A stretch of 58,763 nt of DNA from Paracoccaceae bacterium. Lineage in GTDB: Bacteria > Pseudomonadota > Alphaproteobacteria > Rhodobacterales > Rhodobacteraceae. A program made the translations under genes and the position numbers. The notes beneath the pieces were generated by a model. The model saw only the letters and a program-made list of their open reading frames with translations, searched no databases and was not told where the DNA came from. The stretch covers positions 1-58,763 of the forward strand of contig JANQRL010000036.1 of NCBI GenBank assembly GCA_028284605.1, written 5' to 3'. This document shows, one piece after another, positions 51,024 to 58,763 of the stretch (positions are counted from its first letter, which is position 1; every line of letters starts with the position of its first letter).

Positions 51024-52073
51024 ATGACCAAGATCATCACCCGGTATTTCGACAATGCGGACAGGGCGCGCTCGGTCGCCCGCGAACTGGTGCAGCGGCA
51101 GCGGTTCTCGCCACGCATTCTGGATGTCTTCGACACCGCCGACGGCCTCTCCGGGTCTCTGACCAAGGCCCATGTCGATGCGGCGACCGCGGCGGCCTAC
51201 GAGCAGCGGATGGCGGGCGGCGGCGCGGTGATCCTCGTCCGCGCCGGCTACAAGCCACTCAATGTCGCCAAAATCACCCGCGAGGTGACGGCGGCGATGG
51301 GTGCTGCGGATATGGGCGATCTGGTCGAGGAAGTCTTCGTCAGGGACGAGGTGAAGGCGGCGTCGAGCGTGCTCACGGACCATCCGCTGATCCTGACCAA
51401 GCGCAGATATCGCGACAGCTCAACCTATCACATGGCCGATTGGCCGATCCCGCTGATCAGCCGCCGCAAGCCGCCCACCGGCTCGATCTTCCCGCGCCAC
51501 GCGCGGATGGCGAACTTCCCGATCCCGCTGATCAGCCGCCGTAAACCGTTCACCGGGTCGATCTTCTCGCGCCATGCGCGGATGGCGAACTGGCCGATCC
51601 CGCTGATCAGCCGCCGCAAGCCCTTCACCGGCTCGATCTTCTCGCGCCACGCGCGGATGGCAAACTTCCCGATCCCGCTGATCAGTCGCCGCAAGCCGTT
51701 CACCGGCTCGATCATCGGGCGCCATACCCGGATGGCGAACTGGCCGTTCCCGCTTCTCATCAACGGTGAGCAGGGCACGAACGCGCTGATGCCCGGCAAT
51801 CCGCGGATGGCGAATTTCCCGATTTCGCTGCTGAGTCGCCGCAAGCCGTTCACCGGTTCGATCTTCGGACGTCATGCAAGGATGGCGAACTTTCCGATCC
51901 CGCTGATCAGCCGCCGCAAGCCGTTTACCGGCTCGATCATCGGGCGCCACGCGCGGATGGCGGATATCATCCTGCCGCTGACGATCAAACGTGGAGACGT
52001 GACTCAGCCGGATGCCGCGAAGCGGAATTCGTTGTCCCGGATGTTCGGATTGCCGACGATCGTCAAACGTTGA
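51024..52073 (+). CDS. Tandem-repeat protein encoded directly behind pucC
   Basis: The 349-residue product has two parts. Residues 1-136 form a folded-looking domain (I-T-R-Y-F-D-N-A-D-R-A-R-S-V start, V-I-L-V-R-A-G-Y-K-P-L-N-V in the middle), not assigned to a family. Residues 137-311 are seven units of exactly 25 residues of the type M-A-N-[F/W]-P-I-P-L-I-S-R-R-K-P-F-T-G-S-I, each starting with Met; a degenerate eighth unit and a basic tail end the protein. GGAGGGG lies before ATG 51024. Its place after pucBAC recalls pucDE of Rhodobacter capsulatus, whose products stabilise LH2; that link is inference. Confidence 0.85.
   Translation: MTKIITRYFDNADRARSVARELVQRQRFSPRILDVFDTADGLSGSLTKAHVDAATAAAYEQRMAGGGAVILVRAGYKPLNVAKITREVTAAMGAADMGDLVEEVFVRDEVKAASSVLTDHPLILTKRRYRDSSTYHMADWPIPLISRRKPPTGSIFPRHARMANFPIPLISRRKPFTGSIFSRHARMANWPIPLISRRKPFTGSIFSRHARMANFPIPLISRRKPFTGSIIGRHTRMANWPFPLLINGEQGTNALMPGNPRMANFPISLLSRRKPFTGSIFGRHARMANFPIPLISRRKPFTGSIIGRHARMADIILPLTIKRGDVTQPDAAKRNSLSRMFGLPTIVKR
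51432..51956 (+). repeat. Seven direct 75-base repeats within the gene behind pucC
   Basis: Unit starts are 51432, 51507, 51582, 51657, 51732, 51807 and 51882, an exact 75-base period; a decayed eighth unit begins at 51957. Units 2-4, 6 and 7 are very similar at DNA level; unit 5 (51732-51806) keeps the first 8 residues but then diverges to I-N-G-E-Q-G-T-N. Position 4 of the units reads W, F, W, F, W, F, F. Confidence 0.95.
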
Positions 52074-52121
52074 CAATCTAGGTCGGTCGGGTCGACCGGC
52101 GATGCGGGTGCGGGCCTTCCC

Positions 52122-52703
52122 CTAGCTCAGCCGCCGCACCATGGTGGTGGCCGAGCGGAACCCGAAGACCGGTGTGAGGGGCCCGAGACGTTCCTCCCCC
52201 ACCGCGGTGAAGCCGCGCCGCTCGTAGAGCGCCCGGGCGCGCTCATTGCTGTCGATGACGTCGAGCCGGACCCCCTCGTATCCGTCGTCGAGCGCCCGCC
52301 GGGCGATCGCTTCGAGCAGCGCCGTGCCGACGCCGCGTCCCCGGGCCTCCGCCGCCACACAGATGCCGTCGAGGATCAGGTTGCGTCCATCGGCCCGCCG
52401 CTCCAGCGCCGCCATCAGCCCTGACCGCCAGATCGCACCAAACCCCCCGTAGATCGCGGCCATGTCCCCGAACCCGCCGCCGACGAAGGTGCCCTTCCTG
52501 GTCCGAAACCCGACCAGACCCAGCAGCGCGCCATCGCCGTCCCGGGCGCAGAGCACATAGGCCGGATCGGCCACCCGGGCGACCAGTGCCAGGGCCTTGC
52601 GCTCGGGGCCGAGCACCCGGCCGAGCTTCGCCCCGAACGCCTCGCAGTAGAGTGCGGCGATCCGGGGCCGCTCGTCCTCGGCGAAGCCCGGGGTGACGAT
52701 CAC
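52122..52703 (-). CDS. GNAT family N-acetyltransferase
   Basis: Protein of 193 residues. The acetyl-CoA motif is V-A-A-E-A-R-G-R-G-V-G-T-A-L-L, followed by L-D-V-I-D-S-N-E-R-A-R-A-L-Y-E-R-R-G-F, typical of GNAT enzymes. The acceptor is unknown. Its start overlaps the stop of the MoeA fusion gene by 4 bases, making it the last gene of the molybdenum-cofactor operon, though no direct cofactor role is evident. Confidence 0.9.
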   Translation of the reverse strand: MIVTPGFAEDERPRIAALYCEAFGAKLGRVLGPERKALALVARVADPAYVLCARDGDGALLGLVGFRTRKGTFVGGGFGDMAAIYGGFGAIWRSGLMAALERRADGRNLILDGICVAAEARGRGVGTALLEAIARRALDDGYEGVRLDVIDSNERARALYERRGFTAVGEERLGPLTPVFGFRSATTMVRRLS

Positions 52704-54808
52704 AGCCCGAAACTGCCGAAGGGCAGGTAGCGCACCGGGTCACCCGGTTCGATCTGCCGCGCGCCGTCGCCGAGTTCGACGAGGCCCTCGGCCCAGCTCA
52801 GCCCGGTGATGCGCCCGGACCCTTCGGAGGGGAAGACCTCTGCCCTCCCATCGCGGAGCCGGGCGCGCAGGTATTCCCGACGGCCCGCCTTCTTCGACTT
52901 GGCGAAGGCGGCCGGGACGTCGAAGCCTTGCGGCTCCGGCCAATCCGCTCCGGCCAGCCGCATCAATGCCGGCCGGGCAAAGATCAGCGTGCAGACGAAG
53001 GCGGCGACCGGGTTCCCCGGCAGGCCGAAGACCGGCGCGCCGTTCCAGAGACCCAGCGCCAGGGGCCGGCCCGGTTTCACCGCCACGCGCCAGAGCGCCA
53101 TGGAGCCGGTTTCCCTCAGCGCCTTCGAGATGTGGTCCTCGTCGCCCGCGGAGGCGCCGCCGGAGGTCAGGATCGCATCCGCCTCCACCGCGCCGCGGTC
53201 GAGCGCGGCCCTTACCGCCTCGGCGGTGTCGGCCGCGCGCCCGAGATCGACGGTCTCAAAGCCCCAGCGCCGCAGGAGCGCGAGCAGCATCGGGCGGTTG
53301 GCATCGGGGATCTGGCCCGGGGCGGTCGCGGCGCCCGGCTCGCGCAACTCGTCGCCGGTGGAGAGCACGGCGACCTTCAGCGGCGCCCGGACCTCCACCT
53401 CCCCGAGCCCGCCGGCCGCGAGGGTGCCGAGATCGGCGGCAGTGAGCCTGTGCCCGGGCGCGAAGAGCGTCTGGCCCTCGGTGATGTCCTCGCCGGCAAC
53501 GCGTGTATTGGCGCCCCTCTTCAACGGTCCGCGAAAGGCGATGCGCTGCCCGTCGGTCGTACAGTCCTCCTCCAGAACAACCGTGTCCACGCCCTCGGGC
53601 AGGACCGCGCCGGTGAGGATGCGCAGGGCCTTGCCATGGGGGACGGCTCCGTGGAACGGAGCGCCAGCGGCGGCGCGGCCGGGGGTCAGGGGGAGCGTCT
53701 GGGGGCCGGGCCCGATGGCCGCGTGGGCGAACCCGTAGCCATCGACGGCGGTGTTGGCGGCGGGCGGATGGGCGCGGGTGGCGGTGACGGCGGAGGCGAC
53801 CACCCGCCCCGCCGCCGCGCCGACGGGCCGGGTCTCGGGGCCAGCGACGGGGTGCAAGTTGGCTCGGAGATGGGCGAGTGCGTCGTCCACCGGTGTCCAA
53901 TAGGCGCCGCGCGGCATGGCGAAACAATCGTTGCGGAGCGGCGGCGGCGTCAGCAGAGCCGGGAGGGCCGCGCGGAGCGTCTCCTCGTGGCCGAGGCCGA
54001 AGATCCAGCCTTCTTCGGGGGCGTCGACCGTGGCGATCTGCGCGAACGCGTCCGGCGAAAGGCCGGCGAGGGCCGCGGCCAGGAGCCGGACCTGCACAGC
54101 GTCCTTCGGGATCTGGGGGGTGAAAGGCTCGGCGCGGACGGCGTCGGCCAGGAGGCTGGGCCAGACTTCGATCAGGGCCACGGGCGCGTCGAGCGGCTCG
54201 AACGGCCAGGCGGCGATCCGGTTCCCGAACCGCCGCCGGAGCCGGGCCAGGACCGGCAGGCCCATGAGGACCTGGCCGCCCACCGCGCCGGCGCCGGCGA
54301 GCTGCCAGCAGGTGAAGGCGCCGGGGGCCTGTTGTTCGGCCGCGCGCCTTTCGGGGAACGGGTTGGCATAGCTCTCCTTCCCGCGCGGCAGGCCGGGGAT
54401 GTCGCGCTTGAGCCCGTTGGCCCAGAACGGCCCGCGCCCGGCGCCGAGGGTCCGGTTGATCTCGCCCGCGAGGTCGAAGCGGGTGTTGGCCTTGGGGGCA
54501 TCCTCGATCCGGGCCTCCAGCCAGTCCCAGAGGGCGAAGGGATCGGCGGTGCCGGTGAGCGCCCCGGCGAACCCCGCCGGATAGCCGAAGGGGAAATCGA
54601 AGCCGAGGCAGAGCCGACGGCCCGCCGTCAGCTCAGTCTCGACCAGATCGGCGAGCCAGTCCTCGGCCAGCCGCCTGTTGCGCAGGTAGCGCGGCGCCTC
54701 GGCGCGCCCCGCCCGCACCAGACCGGCCCAGATCGCGTCCTTGCGCGGCCTCGGCCCGGTATCGTTGCCGCCGGACCAGTCGATGACCGCGAATGTGTCG
54801 AACCTCAC
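52700..54808 (-). CDS. Fusion of a DUF429-like domain and molybdopterin molybdotransferase MoeA
   Basis: A 702-residue protein in two parts. Residues 1-290 resemble DUF429 RNase H-fold proteins: F-A-V-I-D-W-S-G-G (Asp10), L-G-F-D-F-P-F-G-Y-P (Asp71) and L-I-E-V-W-P-S (Glu214). Residues 295-702 are a full MoeA: A-N-T-A-V-D-G-Y-G, I-L-T-S-G-G-A-S-A-G-D and F-G-L-P-G-N-P-V-A-A, which inserts molybdate into adenylylated molybdopterin. The GTG start 54808 forms a GTGA overlap with mobB, and a good GGGAG precedes it. The N-terminal domain's role is unknown. Confidence 0.88.
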   Translation of the reverse strand: MRFDTFAVIDWSGGNDTGPRPRKDAIWAGLVRAGRAEAPRYLRNRRLAEDWLADLVETELTAGRRLCLGFDFPFGYPAGFAGALTGTADPFALWDWLEARIEDAPKANTRFDLAGEINRTLGAGRGPFWANGLKRDIPGLPRGKESYANPFPERRAAEQQAPGAFTCWQLAGAGAVGGQVLMGLPVLARLRRRFGNRIAAWPFEPLDAPVALIEVWPSLLADAVRAEPFTPQIPKDAVQVRLLAAALAGLSPDAFAQIATVDAPEEGWIFGLGHEETLRAALPALLTPPPLRNDCFAMPRGAYWTPVDDALAHLRANLHPVAGPETRPVGAAAGRVVASAVTATRAHPPAANTAVDGYGFAHAAIGPGPQTLPLTPGRAAAGAPFHGAVPHGKALRILTGAVLPEGVDTVVLEEDCTTDGQRIAFRGPLKRGANTRVAGEDITEGQTLFAPGHRLTAADLGTLAAGGLGEVEVRAPLKVAVLSTGDELREPGAATAPGQIPDANRPMLLALLRRWGFETVDLGRAADTAEAVRAALDRGAVEADAILTSGGASAGDEDHISKALRETGSMALWRVAVKPGRPLALGLWNGAPVFGLPGNPVAAFVCTLIFARPALMRLAGADWPEPQGFDVPAAFAKSKKAGRREYLRARLRDGRAEVFPSEGSGRITGLSWAEGLVELGDGARQIEPGDPVRYLPFGSFGL

Positions 54809-55287
54809 AGGCCCGTCTCCCGCAGGATGAACTCCGCAATCGCGACGGTGTCGTCGAGCGGCAGGACAGGGCAGGGGACCTCGGGTGTGTGATCGGCGGC
54901 GACGGCGCGGATCGTCGGATCGCCGGGGGCCAGCAGCTTGTGCCCGGTGGCGGCGCGGTGGACCTCGATCTTCGGATGAGGCTCCCGTTTCCAGCCCTCG
55001 ATGAGGATGAGGTCGGCGGGATCGAGCCGGGTTAGCAGCTCGGAGAGCGGCGGTTCCGGCGCCCGGGTCATGAGCGCCCAATGCGACGGTCCGGCGACGA
55101 GGACCTGCCGCGCACCTGCGGCGGCGTGACGGGCGCTGTCGGTGCCGGGGCGGTCGATCTCGAACCCGTCATGGGCGTGCTTCAGCGTCGCCACGCTCAG
55201 GCCCCGTGCAGTGAACTCGGTCACCAGGCGCTCCACGAGGCCGGTCTTGCCCGCATCCTTGAGCCCCACGACGCCGAAGAGCCTCAC
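54805..55287 (-). CDS. mobB: Molybdopterin-guanine dinucleotide biosynthesis protein MobB
   Basis: P-loop protein of 160 residues: Walker A G-L-K-D-A-G-K-T-G-L at 8-17, then V-A-T-L-K-H-A-H and I-L-I-E-G-W-K, the E-G-W/F-K family motif. MobB binds GTP and assists MobA in forming MGD; it is not essential in E. coli. Overlaps both mobA and the MoeA fusion gene by 4 bases. Confidence 0.95.
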   Translation of the reverse strand: MRLFGVVGLKDAGKTGLVERLVTEFTARGLSVATLKHAHDGFEIDRPGTDSARHAAAGARQVLVAGPSHWALMTRAPEPPLSELLTRLDPADLILIEGWKREPHPKIEVHRAATGHKLLAPGDPTIRAVAADHTPEVPCPVLPLDDTVAIAEFILRETGL

Positions 55288-55865
55288 AGCATCGCCTCGG
55301 CTGTGGCGAGGTCCTGCGGCGTGTTGACGTTGAAGAAGGCATCGTCGTCAGGGAAGTTGGCGGTTCCGGCGCCATGAGCATCGGTCCAGAGCAAGACCTT
55401 GCGGAGGCCACCCTCCAGGGCCGCGCGCAGGTCGTCGCGGAGCGCCACGGGCCAGAGGCCGAAGGTCGGGTGGCGGCCCGAGGGGCTGGCGGCGAGGGCC
55501 AGACCGCCGGGGGAGGCGGCGGTCTCCAGCCGGGCCACCAGATCGGCAGGCAGGAAGGGCGTGTCGGCGGCGGCACTCACGATATGGGTCGCGCCGGTCT
55601 CTGCGGCCCAGTCGAGCCCGGCCAGAACTCCGGCAAGGGGGCCCGCGAACCCCGCCATGCTGTCGGGGACCACGGGCAGGTCCAGCCCCGCGAACCGTGC
55701 CGGATCGCCATTGGCATTGAGCGCCAGCCCCGCCACCTGCGGGGCCAGCCGCTCGATGACCCGCCCGAGGATCGTCCCGTCCCCAAGCGGCAGGAGCCCC
55801 TTGTCGCCGCCGCCCATCCGGGTTGCCCGCCCGCCGGCGAGGATCACGCCCAGAGGCCGGGTCAT
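55284..55865 (-). CDS. mobA: Molybdenum cofactor guanylyltransferase MobA
   Basis: Nucleotidyltransferase of 193 residues. G-V-I-L-A-G-G-R-A-T-R-M-G-G-G-D-K at the N-terminus is the GTP-binding motif with Lys; A-A-D-T-P-F-L holds the metal-binding Asp. It transfers GMP to molybdopterin to make MGD for DMSO-reductase-family enzymes such as formate dehydrogenase. Start 55865 overlaps the YcxB-like gene stop by 4 bases. Confidence 0.96.
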   Translation of the reverse strand: MTRPLGVILAGGRATRMGGGDKGLLPLGDGTILGRVIERLAPQVAGLALNANGDPARFAGLDLPVVPDSMAGFAGPLAGVLAGLDWAAETGATHIVSAAADTPFLPADLVARLETAASPGGLALAASPSGRHPTFGLWPVALRDDLRAALEGGLRKVLLWTDAHGAGTANFPDDDAFFNVNTPQDLATAEAML

Positions 55866-56401
55866 CCCGCCTCCCGCCAAGCCGCCAGTTGGGCACGAAA
55901 CGCCGGCGGCGTCAGGCCCTCCGGCAGGGTGCTGTCCGGCACGGCGATCATCGAGATGCCGGAGCGTAGGACGGTCACCCCGCGCTGCCCGCGGACCGCG
56001 TCGATGGCGGCCCAGCGAAGGTCGCGGCGGGAGACCGCGTCGGTCAGTGTCACGCCGGTCGGATCGAAGACCGCCTCGGTCTCGCCGGCCCGGTCCCAAT
56101 GGGTGCCGATGACGTCCCAGAACCGTCCCATCCTTGTGTTCTGCAGATAGGCGAAGCCCGCCAGCATGAGCGCCGCGCCGGCGAGCCCTGCGCCGATATA
56201 GAAGAGCGAGTATCCGGCAGCGGCGACCGCCACGGCGGAGATGCCGACGAGAAACCACACGATGGCCCAGAACAGGGCGCGCTTCACGAACGGGACCGGC
56301 GGCACGACGCTCTGCCACCATCCGGTCATCGCGCGCCGCCAGAGCCTGCGGTCATAGGCGATGGTGACGCGGATCGCGGCGCTGGCGGTGTCGTCCCTCA
56401 T
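55862..56401 (-). CDS. YcxB-like membrane protein
   Basis: The 179-residue product has two adjacent membrane helices (about 42-65 and 67-88) and a C-terminal beta-rich domain containing R-W-A-A-I-D-A-V-R-G and R-S-G-I-S-M-I-A-V-P, the arrangement of the YcxB family. Function unknown. It lies between fdhD and mobA with 4-base overlaps on both sides, so it is firmly within the molybdenum-cofactor operon, but a role there is only inference. Confidence 0.8.
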   Translation of the reverse strand: MRDDTASAAIRVTIAYDRRLWRRAMTGWWQSVVPPVPFVKRALFWAIVWFLVGISAVAVAAAGYSLFYIGAGLAGAALMLAGFAYLQNTRMGRFWDVIGTHWDRAGETEAVFDPTGVTLTDAVSRRDLRWAAIDAVRGQRGVTVLRSGISMIAVPDSTLPEGLTPPAFRAQLAAWREAG

Positions 56402-57282
56402 GTCGTCGCCCCCTTGCGCCCGGAGGAGGCCGGTTCCGGCGGCACCGCCCCGGGATCGGCGTCGCGTGTGAGGCGCTCCTCGCCGGCGAGACAGACGAAG
56501 CGATGTCCCTTCAGCCGCCCGATCAGCGTCAGCCCGACCTGCTGGGCAATCTCCACCCCCCAGGCGGTGAAGCCCGACCGCGAGGCCAGTGCCGGAATGC
56601 CCATCAGCGCCGTCTTGATCACCATCTCCGAGGTCAGCCGCCCGGTCGTGTAGAGCGTCTTGTCGGCAGCGCTGACGCCTTCGGAGAGCATCCAGCCGGC
56701 GATCTTGTCGACCGCGTTGTGCCGCCCGACATCCTCCATATAGACCAGCGGCCGGGCGCCGGCGCAGAGCACGGTGCCGTGGATCGCCCCGGCCTCGAGA
56801 TAGAGCGAGGGGGTGCGGCTGATCCGGGCCGAGAGGGCGTAGAGGTCGGAGGTTTTCAGCTCCATGGGCGGCAGGGTCAGCCCGTCGAGCCCCTCCATGA
56901 TGTCGCCGAAGACGGTGCCGACGGCGCAGCCCGAGGTTCGGGTCTTCTTCTTCAGCTTCTCCTCGTAATCGGTCTCGGTGGCGGTCCGCACGACCACGGT
57001 TTCCAGCTCCTCGTCGAACTCGACCCCGGTGATCTCCTCGCCCTCGCGCAGCATCCCCTGGTTCTTCAGGAACCCGAGCGCGAGGTAGTCCGGGTAATCT
57101 CCAATGGTCATCGCGGTGACGATCTCCTGCCCGTTGAGGAAGATCGTGAGAGGGCGTTCCTCGACCACCGCGGTCTCCACCGGTGCGCCGGTCTGGTCGA
57201 AACCGGAGACCCGCCGGGTCAGCCGCAAGGCCCCGGGATCGGGGGCGATCAGGTAGTCGGAGATGTCGCTTTCGCGGGCCAA
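56398..57282 (-). CDS. fdhD: Formate dehydrogenase accessory sulfurtransferase FdhD
   Basis: FdhD of 294 residues, which passes sulfur from IscS to the molybdenum cofactor of formate dehydrogenase. Conserved are D-Y-L-A-L-G-F-L, E-D-V-G-R-H-N-A-V-D-K and T-G-R-L-T-S-E-M. The Cys loop is S-G-C-A-V-G-T, with one Cys where E. coli has C-G-V-C. The loss of the second Cys is probably tolerated, because only the first is widely conserved (from memory). First gene of the operon, divergent from azlC. Confidence 0.94.
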   Translation of the reverse strand: MARESDISDYLIAPDPGALRLTRRVSGFDQTGAPVETAVVEERPLTIFLNGQEIVTAMTIGDYPDYLALGFLKNQGMLREGEEITGVEFDEELETVVVRTATETDYEEKLKKKTRTSGCAVGTVFGDIMEGLDGLTLPPMELKTSDLYALSARISRTPSLYLEAGAIHGTVLCAGARPLVYMEDVGRHNAVDKIAGWMLSEGVSAADKTLYTTGRLTSEMVIKTALMGIPALASRSGFTAWGVEIAQQVGLTLIGRLKGHRFVCLAGEERLTRDADPGAVPPEPASSGRKGATT

Positions 57283-57339
57283 TTGTCATTCTCCCGGGGC
57301 GCCGGTAAGGCCGGTCGGGCAACAGATTAGGCGCTCGTC

Positions 57340-58047
57340 ATGTCCGCCACCACCACGAAATCCTCTTATTGGCGTGGCGTCCGGGACGGCGCGCCGTTCA
57401 TGCTCGTCGTCGGGCCGTTCGGGGCGCTCTTCGGGGTGGTGGCGACCGAGGCCGGACTGCCGTTGGCACAGGTGATGGCCATGGCCGTGCTGGTCATCGC
57501 CGGAGCGGCGCAATTCGCCGCTTTGCAACTGATGCTGGAGGATGCCGCGCTCTGGCTGGTGGTGGCGGGGTCGCTGGTGGTCAACCTGCGGATGGCGATG
57601 TATTCGGCCGCGCTGGTGCCGCATCTGGGCGCGGCGCCGCTCTGGCAGCGGGCGCTGGTGGGATACTTCAACTTCGACCAGAACTACGCGATGAGCGTCG
57701 CGCTCTACGAGGTTGAGCCCGACATGCCGCTCGGCGCGAAGCTCGGGTTCTACTTCGGCGTCGCCACACCGATCGTTCCGACCTGGACATTGGCGACCTG
57801 GCTCGGCGCCGTGTTGGGCGCGCAGGTGCCCGAGGCGCTGGCCCTCGATTTCGCGATGCCGATCCTGTTTCTGGCCCTGATCGGCCCGATGATCCGGACC
57901 CGGGCGCATCTCGCCGCCGCCGTGGTCTCGGTGATCGCCGCGCTGCTGCTGAGCGGCCTGCCCGCCGGTGTCGGCCTTCTGATCGCGGCCTTCCTGGCGA
58001 TGGCGACCGGCGCGGCGGTGGAAACCTGGCGGGAGCGGCGGGCATGA
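57340..58047 (+). CDS. azlC: AzlC family branched-chain amino acid exporter subunit
   Basis: Membrane protein of 235 residues with about seven helices. The family pattern W-R-G-V-R-D-G-A-P-F, then G-A-A-Q-F-A-A and V-N-L-R-M-A-M-Y-S-A-A-L identifies AzlC. With AzlD it exports branched-chain or related amino acids. Stop overlaps azlD by 4 bases. Divergent from fdhD with a 57-base gap. Confidence 0.92.
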   Translation: MSATTTKSSYWRGVRDGAPFMLVVGPFGALFGVVATEAGLPLAQVMAMAVLVIAGAAQFAALQLMLEDAALWLVVAGSLVVNLRMAMYSAALVPHLGAAPLWQRALVGYFNFDQNYAMSVALYEVEPDMPLGAKLGFYFGVATPIVPTWTLATWLGAVLGAQVPEALALDFAMPILFLALIGPMIRTRAHLAAAVVSVIAALLLSGLPAGVGLLIAAFLAMATGAAVETWRERRA

Positions 58048-58373
58048 CTTACAGCACCACAGAAGTCTGGGTGCTGATCGCATCGCTGGCGGTCGGCACC
58101 TTCCTGATCCGGTTTTCCTTTCTCGGGCTGATCGGCGACCGTCCGCTGCCGCCCATCGTGCTGCGCCTCTTGCGCTACACGCCGGCCGCGGTCATTCCGG
58201 GCATGGTCGCGCCGCTGGTGCTCTGGCCCGCCGCCACCGGGGGCGAGCCGGACGCCGCGCGGATGCTGGCCGCGCTGGTGACGCTACTGGTGGGGATGTG
58301 GCGCAAACAGCTGATCCTCGCCTTTCTGGCCGGGGCGGCGGCGCTCTATGCCGGGCTGGCGCTTATGCCCTAG
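58044..58373 (+). CDS. azlD: AzlD family protein, small exporter subunit
   Basis: A 109-residue membrane protein with three to four helices. T-F-L-I-R-F-S-F-L near the N-terminus and L-R-Y-T-P-A-A-V-I-P-G-M-V are AzlD hallmarks. It is the obligate partner of AzlC, encoded directly upstream with an ATGA overlap. Confidence 0.93.
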   Translation: MTYSTTEVWVLIASLAVGTFLIRFSFLGLIGDRPLPPIVLRLLRYTPAAVIPGMVAPLVLWPAATGGEPDAARMLAALVTLLVGMWRKQLILAFLAGAAALYAGLALMP

Positions 58374-58763
58374 GCTCCGGACCCAACTGATCCGCGAGGT
58401 GGATGTTGCTGGGGTGTTGGCGGCGGCGGGGGAGTTGCCGGCGGGCCTTTTGGTATCGCGTTGCGACCCGGCGCCCGTCGTTGCGCCGGCCCCGGAGCGG
58501 TTCGATGAGGTGTCCGGCCTTCTGGGCGTCTGCGGGGGGAGCGGGCTCCGGCGCGAGGTGGTGGAGGAGATCGCCGCCTCGGGTCCGCGAGCGGCCGGCA
58601 GGGCGCGGACCCGATTGGCGTCATCGCCGCGGTCCGGGAGCGGCCTCGAGGCGGGTCGCCCGCCCACCACCAACGGTCGAGCCGGGGCTATGTCCTCGGT
58701 ATCGCCTGCAGAGCGCCGCCGCACCCGGGGCCGACAAGCAGCATCGGCCGGCCCGTGCCGCTT
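58374..58763. other. Right end of window, no gene recognised
   Basis: A plus-strand frame runs open from before 58399 to the window edge. Its first part looks mildly gene-like (V-D-V-A-G-V-L-A-A-A-G-E-L-P-A-G), but after about 58600 it becomes Arg/Ser/Gly-rich. A different frame, reading G-V-I-A-A-V-R-E-R from about 58617, looks better there, which would fit a frameshifted or decayed gene. I cannot name it. Confidence 0.3.

Overview
The window looks like a chromosome segment of a high-G+C, phototrophic member of the Rhodobacterales (Rhodobacteraceae/Roseobacteraceae; species not determinable by eye). This rests on protein type and gene order (purH-lspA-M16 peptidases-mutL, rsmB-SDHAF4, uvrC-pgsA-moaD-moaE, phaA-phaB) and on a complete light-harvesting 2 (puc) operon preceded by paired PpsR-type operators. 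Genes are densely packed, often with 4-base start/stop overlaps. I found no rRNA, tRNA, CRISPR array, prophage or recognisable transposase.

Left part (0-13 kb): a long minus-strand block carries rsmB, a heparinase-like protein, purH, lspA, a DUF3035 lipoprotein, two M16 peptidases, mutL, rmuC and a small lipoprotein. The next stretch (13-24 kb) holds dapB, rbfA, truB, rpsO, a fluoroacetate-dehalogenase-like hydrolase, an RTX-repeat protein, a Nudix hydrolase and a QmcA/NfeD membrane pair. Its gene-poor gaps contain three copies of a dispersed non-coding repeat and two of three clusters of short tandem palindromes.

Middle part (24-47 kb): pyrF, a very acidic repeat protein, a methyltransferase, a two-gene ABC exporter, sppA, a Na/Ca antiporter, a pteridine-reductase-like SDR, uvrC, pgsA, moaD/moaE, tag, an EAL protein, phaA-phaB (polyhydroxybutyrate precursors), a LysR regulator with palindromic operators, several small genes, a polyprenyl diphosphate synthase, ispE, a TPR protein and etfD.

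Right part (47-58.7 kb): greA, an unknown membrane protein, then pucB-pucA-pucC and a gene for a protein with 25-residue tandem repeats. LH2 alpha has Phe44-Leu45, the pair linked to blue-shifted (B820-type) LH2, and a tail of about 70 residues. Next is a molybdenum-cofactor operon (fdhD, YcxB-like gene, mobA, mobB, a DUF429-like/MoeA fusion, a GNAT gene) with 4-base overlaps, and an azlCD pair.

The most unusual items are the tandem-repeat gene behind pucC, the LH2 alpha subunit, the palindrome clusters with 24-base period and covarying stems, the dispersed repeat family, and the MoeA fusion.
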